Shown here piece after piece: positions 1 to 6,849 of a stretch of 6,849 nt of DNA (within the stretch, counting starts at the first letter, position 1; every line of letters starts with the position of its first letter). The notes below the pieces were generated by a model. The model worked only from the letters and a program-made list of their open reading frames with translations, was not told the origin of the DNA and ran no database searches. Origin of the DNA: Alphaproteobacteria bacterium (GTDB lineage Bacteria; Pseudomonadota; Alphaproteobacteria; Micavibrionales; Micavibrionaceae). The stretch is taken from the NCBI GenBank assembly GCA_023140905.1, contig JAGLKS010000232.1, positions 1 through 6,849 of the forward strand, written 5' to 3'. Both the position numbers and the translations under genes were made by a program.

Positions 1-1112
1 TACGCCACACCATCAAGGATAATATCGCTTGACCCTATAATTTTGTTTTGGAGATTTGACTTTTGAGGAGCATCCCTATCTTGAAAGAACACCACGCCTT
101 CAAAGTCTTCACCTTCTAGAGGGGCAGAAAAATACACACTACGTCCACCAGAAATATCGACCTGCGCATAATCTTGGCCACTCCCCGTTAGAATGATAGT
201 TACCCCTTCACCATACAAAGATCCGCCACCAGCCACTTTAAAGTCACCGCCGTCAATAATATATGTACCGGGTTCGAAGATAACATCCCCAGTCCCTGAA
301 ATATGCAGTCCGCCGCAGTAAACACCGGGGCTTAATGTAGCCGAAGCTGAAATACTCATTGCTTTCGGTTTGCCACTACCACAAGAACTGTAACTTGGTA
401 TTTCCAAATCCTCATAAGGATCGTCAAGAGCTGCTACATTTGTTTTTAAGAGATTATAATCAAATTCAGCTGATCCTCTGGCTTCGTACCCACCACTGAT
501 ACGTACTGTTCCAACCTCAACTTTTGCATTACCTATCAAGGATAGTGCTTTATCATCTGTAGAATTAATGGCCAAGCCACAATCAGGAGCAATAAACTCA
601 GCATTACCTTGTACCGCAATCGCAGAAGAATCATCTTCACTAAGACTCAAAACACAGAATTTACCGTTAAAATCAGAAACATGGACATCTGCATCTGCGG
701 TTATCCCAACAGGATCTTTAAAAAGAATTCGTGAGAAATATGCATTTGAATCTTGAGAAACCGTTGCTCTAACAACAACTCCATCGTCGGTTTGTTCTAT
801 TATTTCTATAGTTAAAGCACCGTTTGCGCTTTCATCATAACCATTATTTTGCGCCTCTCTTATTGCCGCAGTTAGCATGTTTTCAGAACTTCCTTTTGCG
901 ACTTCCCAACCTGCAGCTAATGCCGCACTATCAGCAGAAAGCTGCAAGTTACGCTTATGTACCATCCATAAGCTAGTATCAGTGCCAAGCCCAATAACAC
1001 CCAAAATAACCGGAAGCGCCAAAGCCACGATTGGAGCAATAGCTCCACTTTTTTTCACAAGAAAATTTGTCAGCAATGATGACGATAGTATTAATTTCTT
1101 TAAAATAACCAT
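1..1112 (-). CDS. TadG-like Flp pilus-assembly/surface protein, 3' end cut off by window
   Basis: The frame stays open from the ATG at 1112 to the left edge (370 codons seen), so the C-terminus is missing. The N-terminus is a Tad (TadE/TadG) signature. A short basic start is followed by a hydrophobic membrane segment at about residues 24-44, beginning GAIAPIVALALP. The motif LQLSADSAALAAG follows at 57-68, matching the usual LQxAADAAALAA. Such proteins are anchored in the inner membrane with the rest in the periplasm or outside, and belong to tight-adherence (Flp) pilus loci. Residues from about 150 to 370 are rich in Gly, Ser and short beta strands in a ladder-like pattern (for example LSPGVYCGG, then EPGTYIIDGG, then SLYGEGVTIILTGSG), suggesting a parallel beta-helix-like fold. 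C153, C178, C244 and C266 could form disulfides. No clear Shine-Dalgarno precedes the ATG; only AGG lies close to it. No other tad gene is visible, so a role in pilus assembly is inferred from family membership. Confidence 0.85.
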   Translation of the reverse strand, partial: MVILKKLILSSSLLTNFLVKKSGAIAPIVALALPVILGVIGLGTDTSLWMVHKRNLQLSADSAALAAGWEVAKGSSENMLTAAIREAQNNGYDESANGALTIEIIEQTDDGVVVRATVSQDSNAYFSRILFKDPVGITADADVHVSDFNGKFCVLSLSEDDSSAIAVQGNAEFIAPDCGLAINSTDDKALSLIGNAKVEVGTVRISGGYEARGSAEFDYNLLKTNVAALDDPYEDLEIPSYSSCGSGKPKAMSISASATLSPGVYCGGLHISGTGDVIFEPGTYIIDGGDFKVAGGGSLYGEGVTIILTGSGQDYAQVDISGGRSVYFSAPLEGEDFEGVVFFQDRDAPQKSNLQNKIIGSSDIILDGVA

Positions 1113-1126
1113 AACCTAATTCCAAT

Positions 1127-1152
1127 ACAAAAATTATTTTTATGACACAGCG
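1127..1152 (-). repeat. 26-bp direct repeat, copy 1 (next to the TadG-like start)
   Basis: This copy matches 1235-1260 at 23 of 26 positions, in the same orientation, 108 bp away. On the minus strand it reads CTGTGTCAT followed by an A/T block. In this copy the A/T block is a perfect dyad with 6-bp arms around one central base. It ends 14 nt before the start codon at 1112, so a protein bound here could also affect translation initiation. Confidence 0.7.
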
Positions 1153-1234
1153 TATGCGAAAAAGTGCTTAAAATACTCTATTCCATGGTACCAAATAAGA
1201 ATTTCTTAAGGCTTAATTATTTATACAATTTTAC

Positions 1235-1260
1235 ACAAAAACTATTTTCATGACACAGTG
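1235..1260 (-). repeat. 26-bp direct repeat, copy 2 (just after the small membrane-protein gene)
   Basis: This is the second copy of the element at 1127-1152, with three differences that are all C/T transitions. It starts 24 nt downstream of the stop codon of the 174-residue membrane-protein gene. The shared core on the minus strand is CTGTGTCAT plus an A/T tract ending TTTTTGT. Confidence 0.7.
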
Positions 1261-1284
1261 CCTTTTTTCATCCTAACATGTATT

Positions 1285-1809
1285 CTATTCATTAAATGTC
1301 GAATAATCTACATTCTTTTTGTCCATAATAACCACGTCTCCCCATTGTAAAACCAATTCTTCCTGACGTTTTTTTATTGCTTCCATACGTTTAATTCCGC
1401 TCTGATAGAGAAAAGAAGAAACAATACCTGTCACAACCCAATCAATCATATAACCAAACATTGCCGCTGTATAAATAATAACCATGTAGCGCGTATTCAT
1501 CACAATATCCAAACTCGCCTCAAAATCATTTTCTGAAGACCAAAGTTTAAAAATAAAAGGAATACAGCCAGCTAAATTCATTGCCGATACTGTTGACACT
1601 TTTGCACTGGAACGCCGTGACATTAAAATATAGATAACCGCGCTAGGAAGCATTCCAACAAAAAGAAGCATAGACGTCGGTAAGAAAACAACACCTACAA
1701 CAGTAATAAAAGCCAGCCATATACGAACTTTTATATTGTTGGATTTTTTATCGTCTTGTTGTTTTTCTGTATTTTCTGTATTTTCCGTATCTTCTTTTTT
1801 ATTCGCCAT
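1285..1809 (-). CDS. Small multi-pass inner-membrane protein, partner of the pseudokinase; function unknown
   Basis: This gene encodes 174 residues from the ATG at 1809. That start is preferred over an in-frame TTG at 1827 because AAGGCGG sits 4 nt before the ATG. The TTG also overlaps the preceding stop codon. Residues 1-26 are highly charged and contain a tandem TEN repeat (DTENTENTEK). Hydrophobic stretches at about 31-46, 48-63, 73-90 and 107-136 suggest three to five membrane passes. The last is long enough for two helices and contains a possible break at D123. Residues 139-152 form a charged, probably helical cytoplasmic tail, followed by a polar end. The gene starts 14 nt after the pseudokinase stop, so the two are almost certainly cotranscribed and probably coupled. 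The core (RIWLAFITVVGVVFLPTSM and LQWGD near the end) resembles alphaproteobacterial proteins of unknown function that I recall only from memory. No enzymatic motif is visible. Confidence 0.85.
   Translation of the reverse strand: MANKKEDTENTENTEKQQDDKKSNNIKVRIWLAFITVVGVVFLPTSMLLFVGMLPSAVIYILMSRRSSAKVSTVSAMNLAGCIPFIFKLWSSENDFEASLDIVMNTRYMVIIYTAAMFGYMIDWVVTGIVSSFLYQSGIKRMEAIKKRQEELVLQWGDVVIMDKKNVDYSTFNE
1763..1789 (-). repeat. Three tandem 9-bp units encoding Thr-Glu-Asn/Asp in the membrane protein
   Basis: The units at 1763-1771, 1772-1780 and 1781-1789 read TTTTCTGTA, TTTTCTGTA and TTTTCCGTA on the plus strand, with one mismatch in total. They lie in the coding region for the charged N-terminal tail. 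Because the unit is 9 bp, gain or loss of a copy would keep the reading frame. Confidence 0.75.
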
Positions 1810-1813
1810 TTTG

Positions 1814-1820
1814 CCGCCTT
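1814..1820 (-). promoter_or_regulatory. Ribosome binding site that sets the membrane-protein start
   Basis: AAGGCGG, one mismatch from the AAGGAGG consensus, lies 4 nt upstream of the ATG at 1809. It supports that ATG over the upstream TTG at 1827. It sits in the 14-nt gap after the pseudokinase stop codon. Confidence 0.6.
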
Positions 1821-1823
1821 TAA

Positions 1824-3974
1824 TCAAAAAATCCTATATCCTGAAACATAGGCAAAAACACACATTACCGTAATCACCGTAGCAATAACCCAAGACACTA
1901 AAGAGGCTGCTTCCTGACCGTCAACAACACCATACGTTTTCTTATTAGCCAGCCTGCGATTATATTGCTCATATTCATATTGCAGTAACTTATATTCTCT
2001 CTTGGCCAATTTAAAAGCTTTAGCATCACTCTGACGCGCCGCATAATTATCAATTATATTTAACATGCCAACCAGATTTCCTTTATCCGCCTCTTTTTTA
2101 ACATTATCAATTATTTGCTTACGCAATTTTATATTGTTATAAACTTCATAAACACCAGATAACGACTCTAAAAAAACTTTTGCAATCGCAGGAAGATCCT
2201 GAATTCTGGTTTTTTTTTGTAACGTCGCCAGAAAACGCAGATTACCGGCAATTTGGCTATCTTTTTCAGGTTGTGAAAGATCATACATAACCCGTTCCAT
2301 TAATTTTGTTTCATGCACAGAGAAAAACGCAGTCCCTTGCGAATCCATGAATATCGCGATCTGCCCACCCTTTGTACAATTTTCCTCAAAACTACGCAAA
2401 CACGATTCCGCACTATACACAAAGTGATCCTTAAATTTCGGACTAAAACACGGTGCTGTCCGGCATAAATGATAAACGCATTTTTCTTCGCTGTTTCCGT
2501 ATTTTTTCTGTCTTAGAATTGTACGACAAACATCAAAATTCTTAATCAAAATCAAGATCTCATTTTGTGAGAAAGTCTTCAGAATAACGGCATTATCCAT
2601 AACATTTTGCAGGAAAGCATCTTTAAATACAGAAATGTTTCCACCTTCATAACAGGTACGAGCCATTAACCCGCCAATACCATCATAAGTAAAAACGCGC
2701 CCTTTATAATATATCGGCAACATCGGATTAAGTGCTAGAACAATCTGGGTTATAGTGAAATCTATATTATCTTTACCAGAAGACAATTCACTTATTCGTT
2801 CCATTGCCTGAACAAACTTTTCATTTATATCTTTGTTATTAAATGCCTTTTCAACCCATTGAGCCAACTCCCCGCTATCAACCGCTTTCAATGTCTCAGA
2901 CGCATCCTCTATTAAATCCAACACAAGAGTATCTGGAAATAAATATTTTTTCCCTTGAAAAATAAACGGTCTGTTTGCTTTTGCACGACGTGGCGGCGGT
3001 GGCGGCGTCATACGAGATCCATCCAGCCACGAAAATATTTCTTCTGTCGTCCAACGCTGTGAAGGCTCATCATACAACAATCCACGTAATAGCTCTACAT
3101 ATCTTGTTTGTAGGCGTTCAGCCCCAATAATTGCTGAATAGCTGCCAAGCTCTATTTTTCTACGTAAAATTTCTTTATCGCTTAGCCCTTCAAGCTCATT
3201 ATTCTTGCACAATAATAACGCCAGACTCATACCAAATGCATAAACATCATCTGCAGACGTACCATTACCCCGCCCAAAGGGTTCGGCTGAAGCTTTCTCC
3301 ACTGACATAAACAAAGAAGGTTGAGAGCTAAGCGGATAAACAGACAAGCAGTCTCCCAAAATAACAGGTCTATTTTTATCGCGTCCACTAAAAAAGATAT
3401 TCTCCGGGCGAATTGATCCGTGGCAAAAATTGCGGTCTTCAAGAGTTTTTAATACACGCGTTATCGGTGCAATCAAATAATCAGACACCCCAGTTTGCCG
3501 CCAATTACTCTTATTCACTCCATCAGGAGATATAATGCACTCTCCTATCGAAGCGTCATATACAAAGACATATTGTTGCTTACCGACAAGTGGCCAATAC
3601 ACAACGCCATGATCAATGAGGCGCAGCAAAGATGTGTCCGCAAGACTCTCATACCCATCAGCTGACTTCCAGCGCGGCAATTGCCCATGATCCGCGACAA
3701 GAGCTACATAACGCCTATTCATGTCACGTTGGCTCATAGCTGCATAAGCATATGAATCCCCATTATTAAATTGCTGCATGGGTTTTGAATCATCAATAAG
3801 AAGATTCTGATTTAAATTAACAATAGAACCTGTTTTGTTCGTTCTACGTTTTGTTTCTTCTTTTTGCTCATCACCTTGCGGCTCAGAACCTTGTGGCTCA
3901 GAGGGACGTATCAACTTATTCTGAGAAGATTCTTCATGTGCAGATATTTGTTGAGAATCATCAGCTTCAGTCAT
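1824..3974 (-). CDS. Tail-anchored serine/threonine-kinase-like protein (predicted pseudokinase)
   Basis: This gene encodes 716 residues from the ATG at 3974. An in-frame GTG at 3980 is unlikely because it overlaps the AGGAG ribosome binding site. Residues 1-65 are polar and probably disordered. Residues 66-319 have the layout of a Hanks-type kinase. VALV (90-93) stands where VAIK belongs, HGSIRPEN (185-192) in place of HRDLKPEN, and GDCL (207-210) in place of DFG. ADDVYAFG (241-248) fits subdomain IX, and PSQRW with R307 fits subdomain XI. The ATP-binding lysine and catalytic aspartate are therefore replaced (Val93, Ser187), which points to an inactive pseudokinase acting by binding. A proline run (324-328) leads into an unassigned domain (about 335-620) with a cysteine cluster at 483, 499, 504, 509, 525 and 533. 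A charged helical stretch (620-680) leads to a single membrane helix (about 691-710) ending SGYRIF, so the bulk should face the cytoplasm. Partner or substrate is unknown. Confidence 0.85.
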   Translation of the reverse strand: MTEADDSQQISAHEESSQNKLIRPSEPQGSEPQGDEQKEETKRRTNKTGSIVNLNQNLLIDDSKPMQQFNNGDSYAYAAMSQRDMNRRYVALVADHGQLPRWKSADGYESLADTSLLRLIDHGVVYWPLVGKQQYVFVYDASIGECIISPDGVNKSNWRQTGVSDYLIAPITRVLKTLEDRNFCHGSIRPENIFFSGRDKNRPVILGDCLSVYPLSSQPSLFMSVEKASAEPFGRGNGTSADDVYAFGMSLALLLCKNNELEGLSDKEILRRKIELGSYSAIIGAERLQTRYVELLRGLLYDEPSQRWTTEEIFSWLDGSRMTPPPPPRRAKANRPFIFQGKKYLFPDTLVLDLIEDASETLKAVDSGELAQWVEKAFNNKDINEKFVQAMERISELSSGKDNIDFTITQIVLALNPMLPIYYKGRVFTYDGIGGLMARTCYEGGNISVFKDAFLQNVMDNAVILKTFSQNEILILIKNFDVCRTILRQKKYGNSEEKCVYHLCRTAPCFSPKFKDHFVYSAESCLRSFEENCTKGGQIAIFMDSQGTAFFSVHETKLMERVMYDLSQPEKDSQIAGNLRFLATLQKKTRIQDLPAIAKVFLESLSGVYEVYNNIKLRKQIIDNVKKEADKGNLVGMLNIIDNYAARQSDAKAFKLAKREYKLLQYEYEQYNRRLANKKTYGVVDGQEAASLVSWVIATVITVMCVFAYVSGYRIF
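3874..3903 (-). repeat. Two tandem 15-bp units encoding SEPQG in the pseudokinase N-terminus
   Basis: The units at 3874-3888 and 3889-3903 differ at two positions and encode SEPQG twice (residues 25-34). They lie in the low-complexity N-terminal tail. Copy number could change without a frameshift. Confidence 0.75.
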
Positions 3975-3979
3975 AAACA

Positions 3980-3987
3980 CTCCTTTT
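3980..3987 (-). promoter_or_regulatory. Strong ribosome binding site of the pseudokinase gene
   Basis: AAAAGGAG lies 5 nt upstream of the ATG at 3974. Its last base is the first base of the in-frame GTG at 3980, so this site can only serve the ATG and settles the start codon. Confidence 0.7.
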
Positions 3988-4090
3988 GATGCACGCTATA
4001 AGAACTATCACATGTAATACCGCTTCTCATTCTTTGAATACGAATTGGTAAAAACCACGTGCTGGATTTTAAAACGCCTCACTGCAAAAG

Positions 4091-4121
4091 TAAAACGGCA
4101 TATGAAAAACATGCCGTTTTA
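4091..4121 (-). terminator. Rho-independent terminator after purA
   Basis: A perfect 11-bp inverted repeat encloses a 9-nt loop, with a GC core (CGGC/GCCG) flanked by A and T runs. On the minus strand the stem ends in TTTTA and continues CTTTT, as expected for an intrinsic terminator 41 nt downstream of the purA stop. The A/T flanks make it potentially bidirectional, but no plus-strand gene is seen nearby. It separates purA from the pseudokinase gene. Confidence 0.8.
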
Positions 4122-4161
4122 TTCAAAAACAAATATATCAAAACACAAAATATCATCGTTT

Positions 4162-5442
<1,281 letters not shown>

Positions 5443-5446
5443 TCAA

Positions 5447-5451
5447 TCCTC
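5447..5451 (-). promoter_or_regulatory. Ribosome binding site of purA
   Basis: GAGGA lies 7 nt upstream of the ATG at 5439. It confirms the start that begins directly with the conserved PurA N-terminus. Confidence 0.65.
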
Positions 5452-5529
5452 GCCTTTTCTAAATAAAAACAAAATAATAATACCGATCAATACAAATACG
5501 GACCGGAGATAAACTTCACCACACTTTAT

Positions 5530-5567
5530 AAGTTACTTCTACAGTTTTAAGTTACTTCTATAGTTTC
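5530..5567 (-). repeat. 19-bp tandem duplication across the hisZ stop codon
   Basis: The units 5530-5548 and 5549-5567 differ at two positions (AAGTTACTTCTACAGTTTT versus AAGTTACTTCTATAGTTTC on the plus strand). The right-hand copy contains the last codons and the TAG stop (5558-5560) of hisZ; the left-hand copy lies in the intergenic gap. Because 19 is not a multiple of 3, the duplicated TAG is out of the hisZ frame. It looks like a recent slippage duplication of the gene's 3' end. Confidence 0.8.
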
Positions 5568-6733
5568 ACAACCTGACCATTTTTATACACGTGTGTGCAA
5601 TCCTGCATAGGCCTATGGCTTTCTTCCATTCCACGCACAGTTATCCATCCTTGATCTTGCAGCCTTTTCACTTCATTAAAAGGTACAAATACTGGAACAA
5701 AAACACTCTCAAAATCTCCAGATAACCGCGTAAATTTTGAAACTGTATCCATATATAAAGTAAATCCACGCGCCGTATCAGAGTTTTTCTTATCGCCAAA
5801 ACATAGATTATATGCACCTCCACGCCCCAATTCTCCACGAGCTTCTGAGCTAAAGAGCGTAAAACCATACATTTTGTGATATTCAAACCCTCTTTGTTCA
5901 ATCAAATCAATGGTAATCGCCACATCTTCGATTTGCATATCCGATAGAGCTTTTTCCAAGCCCTTACATAAATCTGTCAAACGCTGAATATGGCCGCGAA
6001 GTTCCGGTTCTTCTTTTAGCCCATCAATCTTTTCAAGCATAGGCAACGCCCTTTTCATAGGCCCTGTTGCTTTCATCATTTGAGCAATCAATGAAGTTTT
6101 AGGGTGGTCAAAAGCTTCTAATGCTTGAACATCGCGTTGTTCAACGGCTTTTGCGACACCATCAAGCATATCTTCGGTCATATCTTGAGACATAGCTTTA
6201 ATCAGTCCGGCAATACAACGCGGCACAGTCAGATCAATTGTAATGTCTTTAATGCCAAGAGCTTTCAGCCCCAAAAGAGGTAAAATACAAATCTCGATAT
6301 CACCATATAGCTGCTGTGTATTATCGATTAACTCGCACCCTACTTGCGTAAATTGCCGACGAGTCCGTATCTGTCCGGCCCGTGTCCGTAAGACCTCATT
6401 AGCATAAGCCAAACGCAAAGGATGCTCCTCACCTTTTAAGCGTGAAGATGCAATACGTGCTATCTGTGCCGTTGTATCACAACGAACACCAAGCATACGG
6501 TGGCTTACAGGGTCCATCAAACGGAACATATCTTGAGACAAATGTGCCCCCGGTCCCGGATCAATCAAGCTATCTTCGAATTCCAAAAGAGGGGGCTTAA
6601 ACCGGCGATATCCAAATCCCCGGACAAGCTGCATTAGTATATGTATGGAGTTAGCCTCCCCTTCCGCATCGGGAGGTAAAACATCTGCAAAACCATTCGG
6701 CAGTAGTGCCAAGCTTTCATCAGCCTTACTCAT
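5558..6733 (-). CDS. hisZ: ATP phosphoribosyltransferase regulatory subunit (HisRS paralogue)
   Basis: This gene encodes 391 residues from the ATG at 6733, beginning MSKADESLALLPNGFADVLPP. A GTG at 6739 would add two residues. HisZ is a catalytically inactive relative of histidyl-tRNA synthetase. It binds the short form of HisG to make the active, histidine-inhibited enzyme that joins ATP and PRPP in the first step of histidine synthesis. Visible family features are PPLLEFEDSL (48-56), the motif-2-like MFRLMDPVSHRMLGVRCD (69-86), RQFTQVGCELI (126-136), RGFEYHKMYGFTLF (281-294), GRGGAYN (303-309) and a C-terminal CTHVYKNGQVV. Absence of a separate anticodon-binding domain and a length near 390 fit HisZ rather than HisS. 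Its presence implies a short HisG elsewhere in the genome. The start has no clear Shine-Dalgarno; a tiny frame of eight codons overlaps it. A 19-bp duplication covers its stop codon. Confidence 0.94.
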   Translation of the reverse strand: MSKADESLALLPNGFADVLPPDAEGEANSIHILMQLVRGFGYRRFKPPLLEFEDSLIDPGPGAHLSQDMFRLMDPVSHRMLGVRCDTTAQIARIASSRLKGEEHPLRLAYANEVLRTRAGQIRTRRQFTQVGCELIDNTQQLYGDIEICILPLLGLKALGIKDITIDLTVPRCIAGLIKAMSQDMTEDMLDGVAKAVEQRDVQALEAFDHPKTSLIAQMMKATGPMKRALPMLEKIDGLKEEPELRGHIQRLTDLCKGLEKALSDMQIEDVAITIDLIEQRGFEYHKMYGFTLFSSEARGELGRGGAYNLCFGDKKNSDTARGFTLYMDTVSKFTRLSGDFESVFVPVFVPFNEVKRLQDQGWITVRGMEESHRPMQDCTHVYKNGQVVKL

Positions 6734-6739
6734 CAGCAC

Positions 6740-6849
6740 AACGTTCTTTCATGTGTGTCTCATTATTTTTTGTATACAAGCCTCGAAGGAGTGATACTTT
6801 CGGACACTATCCTATATTAGAAGCTTTTTCAATAACTGCGCATAAATCA
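6740..6849. other. Region upstream of hisZ up to the window edge, no assignable gene
   Basis: No reliable gene is visible in these 110 bp. The minus strand contains a 10-bp perfect palindrome, TTGTATACAA (6770-6779). It also has an imperfect stem (GGAGTG at 6788-6793 against CACTATCC at 6805-6812, with a 2-nt bulge) that lacks a T-run and so is not a typical terminator. In two minus-strand frames an upstream gene could end here, at stops near 6816 and 6808, but the readable tails are too short to recognise. In many alphaproteobacteria serA lies upstream of hisZ; the tails do not clearly confirm that. Confidence 0.4.

Larger units (their letters stand above)
1113..1284. other. AT-rich intergenic region upstream of the TadG-like gene
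   Basis: This 172-bp gap separates the small membrane-protein gene from the TadG-like gene. It holds two copies of a 26-bp element (listed separately) and a 13-bp palindrome, TAAGAATTTCTTA, at 1196-1208. I see no GC-rich hairpin with a T-run that would end the upstream transcript, and no convincing -35/-10 pair. The TadG-like gene may therefore be read through from upstream or have its own promoter here; the sequence does not decide this. Confidence 0.6.

Noticed and set aside
568..1119. Two plus-strand open frames (568-756 and 877-1119)
   Set aside because: They lie antisense within the TadG-like gene, have no ribosome binding site and no recognisable product. The minus-strand frame shows a clear Tad signature.
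3227..3442. Minus-strand open frame of 71 codons
   Set aside because: It lies in another frame inside the kinase-like domain, whose motifs (HGSIRPEN, ADDVYAFG) are in the main frame.
1824..3974. Active Ser/Thr protein kinase
   Set aside because: The ATP-binding lysine and catalytic aspartate are both replaced and the glycine loop is degenerate, so phosphotransfer by the usual mechanism is unlikely.
5462..5490. Possible purA promoter, TTGATC (5490-5485), 17-bp spacer, TTTATT (5467-5462) on the minus strand
   Set aside because: Each box matches only 4 of 6 consensus positions and the stretch is very A/T-rich, so a chance match is likely.
5668..5901. Minus-strand open frame of 77 codons
   Set aside because: It is an out-of-frame shadow within hisZ, over the conserved RGFEYHKMYGF and GRGGAYN region.
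5558..6733. Histidyl-tRNA synthetase (hisS)
   Set aside because: The protein lacks the C-terminal anticodon-binding domain and the intact catalytic motifs of HisRS, and it matches HisZ in length and conserved blocks.
6752..6776. Loose resemblance of TGTGTCTCATTATTTTTTGTAT to the repeated element before the TadG-like gene
   Set aside because: It needs gaps and rests mainly on A/T runs, so it is not strong enough to call a third copy.
6751..6849. Plus-strand frame open from an ATG at 6751 to the window edge
   Set aside because: Only 33 codons are visible. It has no ribosome binding site, starts nearly at the hisZ start, and its translation matches nothing I recognise.

Overview
This window looks like chromosomal DNA from an AT-rich alphaproteobacterium. 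The evidence is a HisZ with alphaproteobacterial-style motifs directly upstream of purA, a TadG-like Flp-pilus protein of the type common in that class, and a degenerate kinase-like protein paired with a small membrane protein that I recall only from alphaproteobacteria. All supported genes lie on the minus strand, so transcription runs from the right end to the left. I did not compute base composition and do not name a genus.

Right half (about 4.1-6.85 kb), biosynthesis: hisZ, the regulatory subunit of ATP phosphoribosyltransferase (histidine synthesis), is followed after 118 bp by purA, adenylosuccinate synthase (AMP synthesis). Both enzymes draw on purine nucleotides: HisG/HisZ consumes ATP and PurA makes the AMP precursor. 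A 19-bp tandem duplication straddles the hisZ stop codon. A strong hairpin terminator follows purA.

Middle (about 1.3-4.0 kb), a two-gene unit of unknown function: a 716-residue tail-anchored pseudokinase is followed after 14 bp by a 174-residue multi-pass membrane protein. The kinase-like domain keeps its overall layout but lacks the VAIK lysine, the HRD aspartate and the glycine of DFG. A large unassigned domain with clustered cysteines separates it from a C-terminal membrane anchor. The purA terminator upstream suggests the pair has its own promoter. This is the least understood and most interesting part of the window.

Left end (1-1.1 kb), surface or pilus-related: a TadG-like protein with an N-terminal Tad anchor and a glycine-rich, beta-helix-like extracellular region runs off the left edge. 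The 172-bp gap before it carries two copies of a 26-bp element 108 bp apart, which may be regulatory. No RNA genes, insertion sequences, CRISPR arrays or tRNAs were seen.
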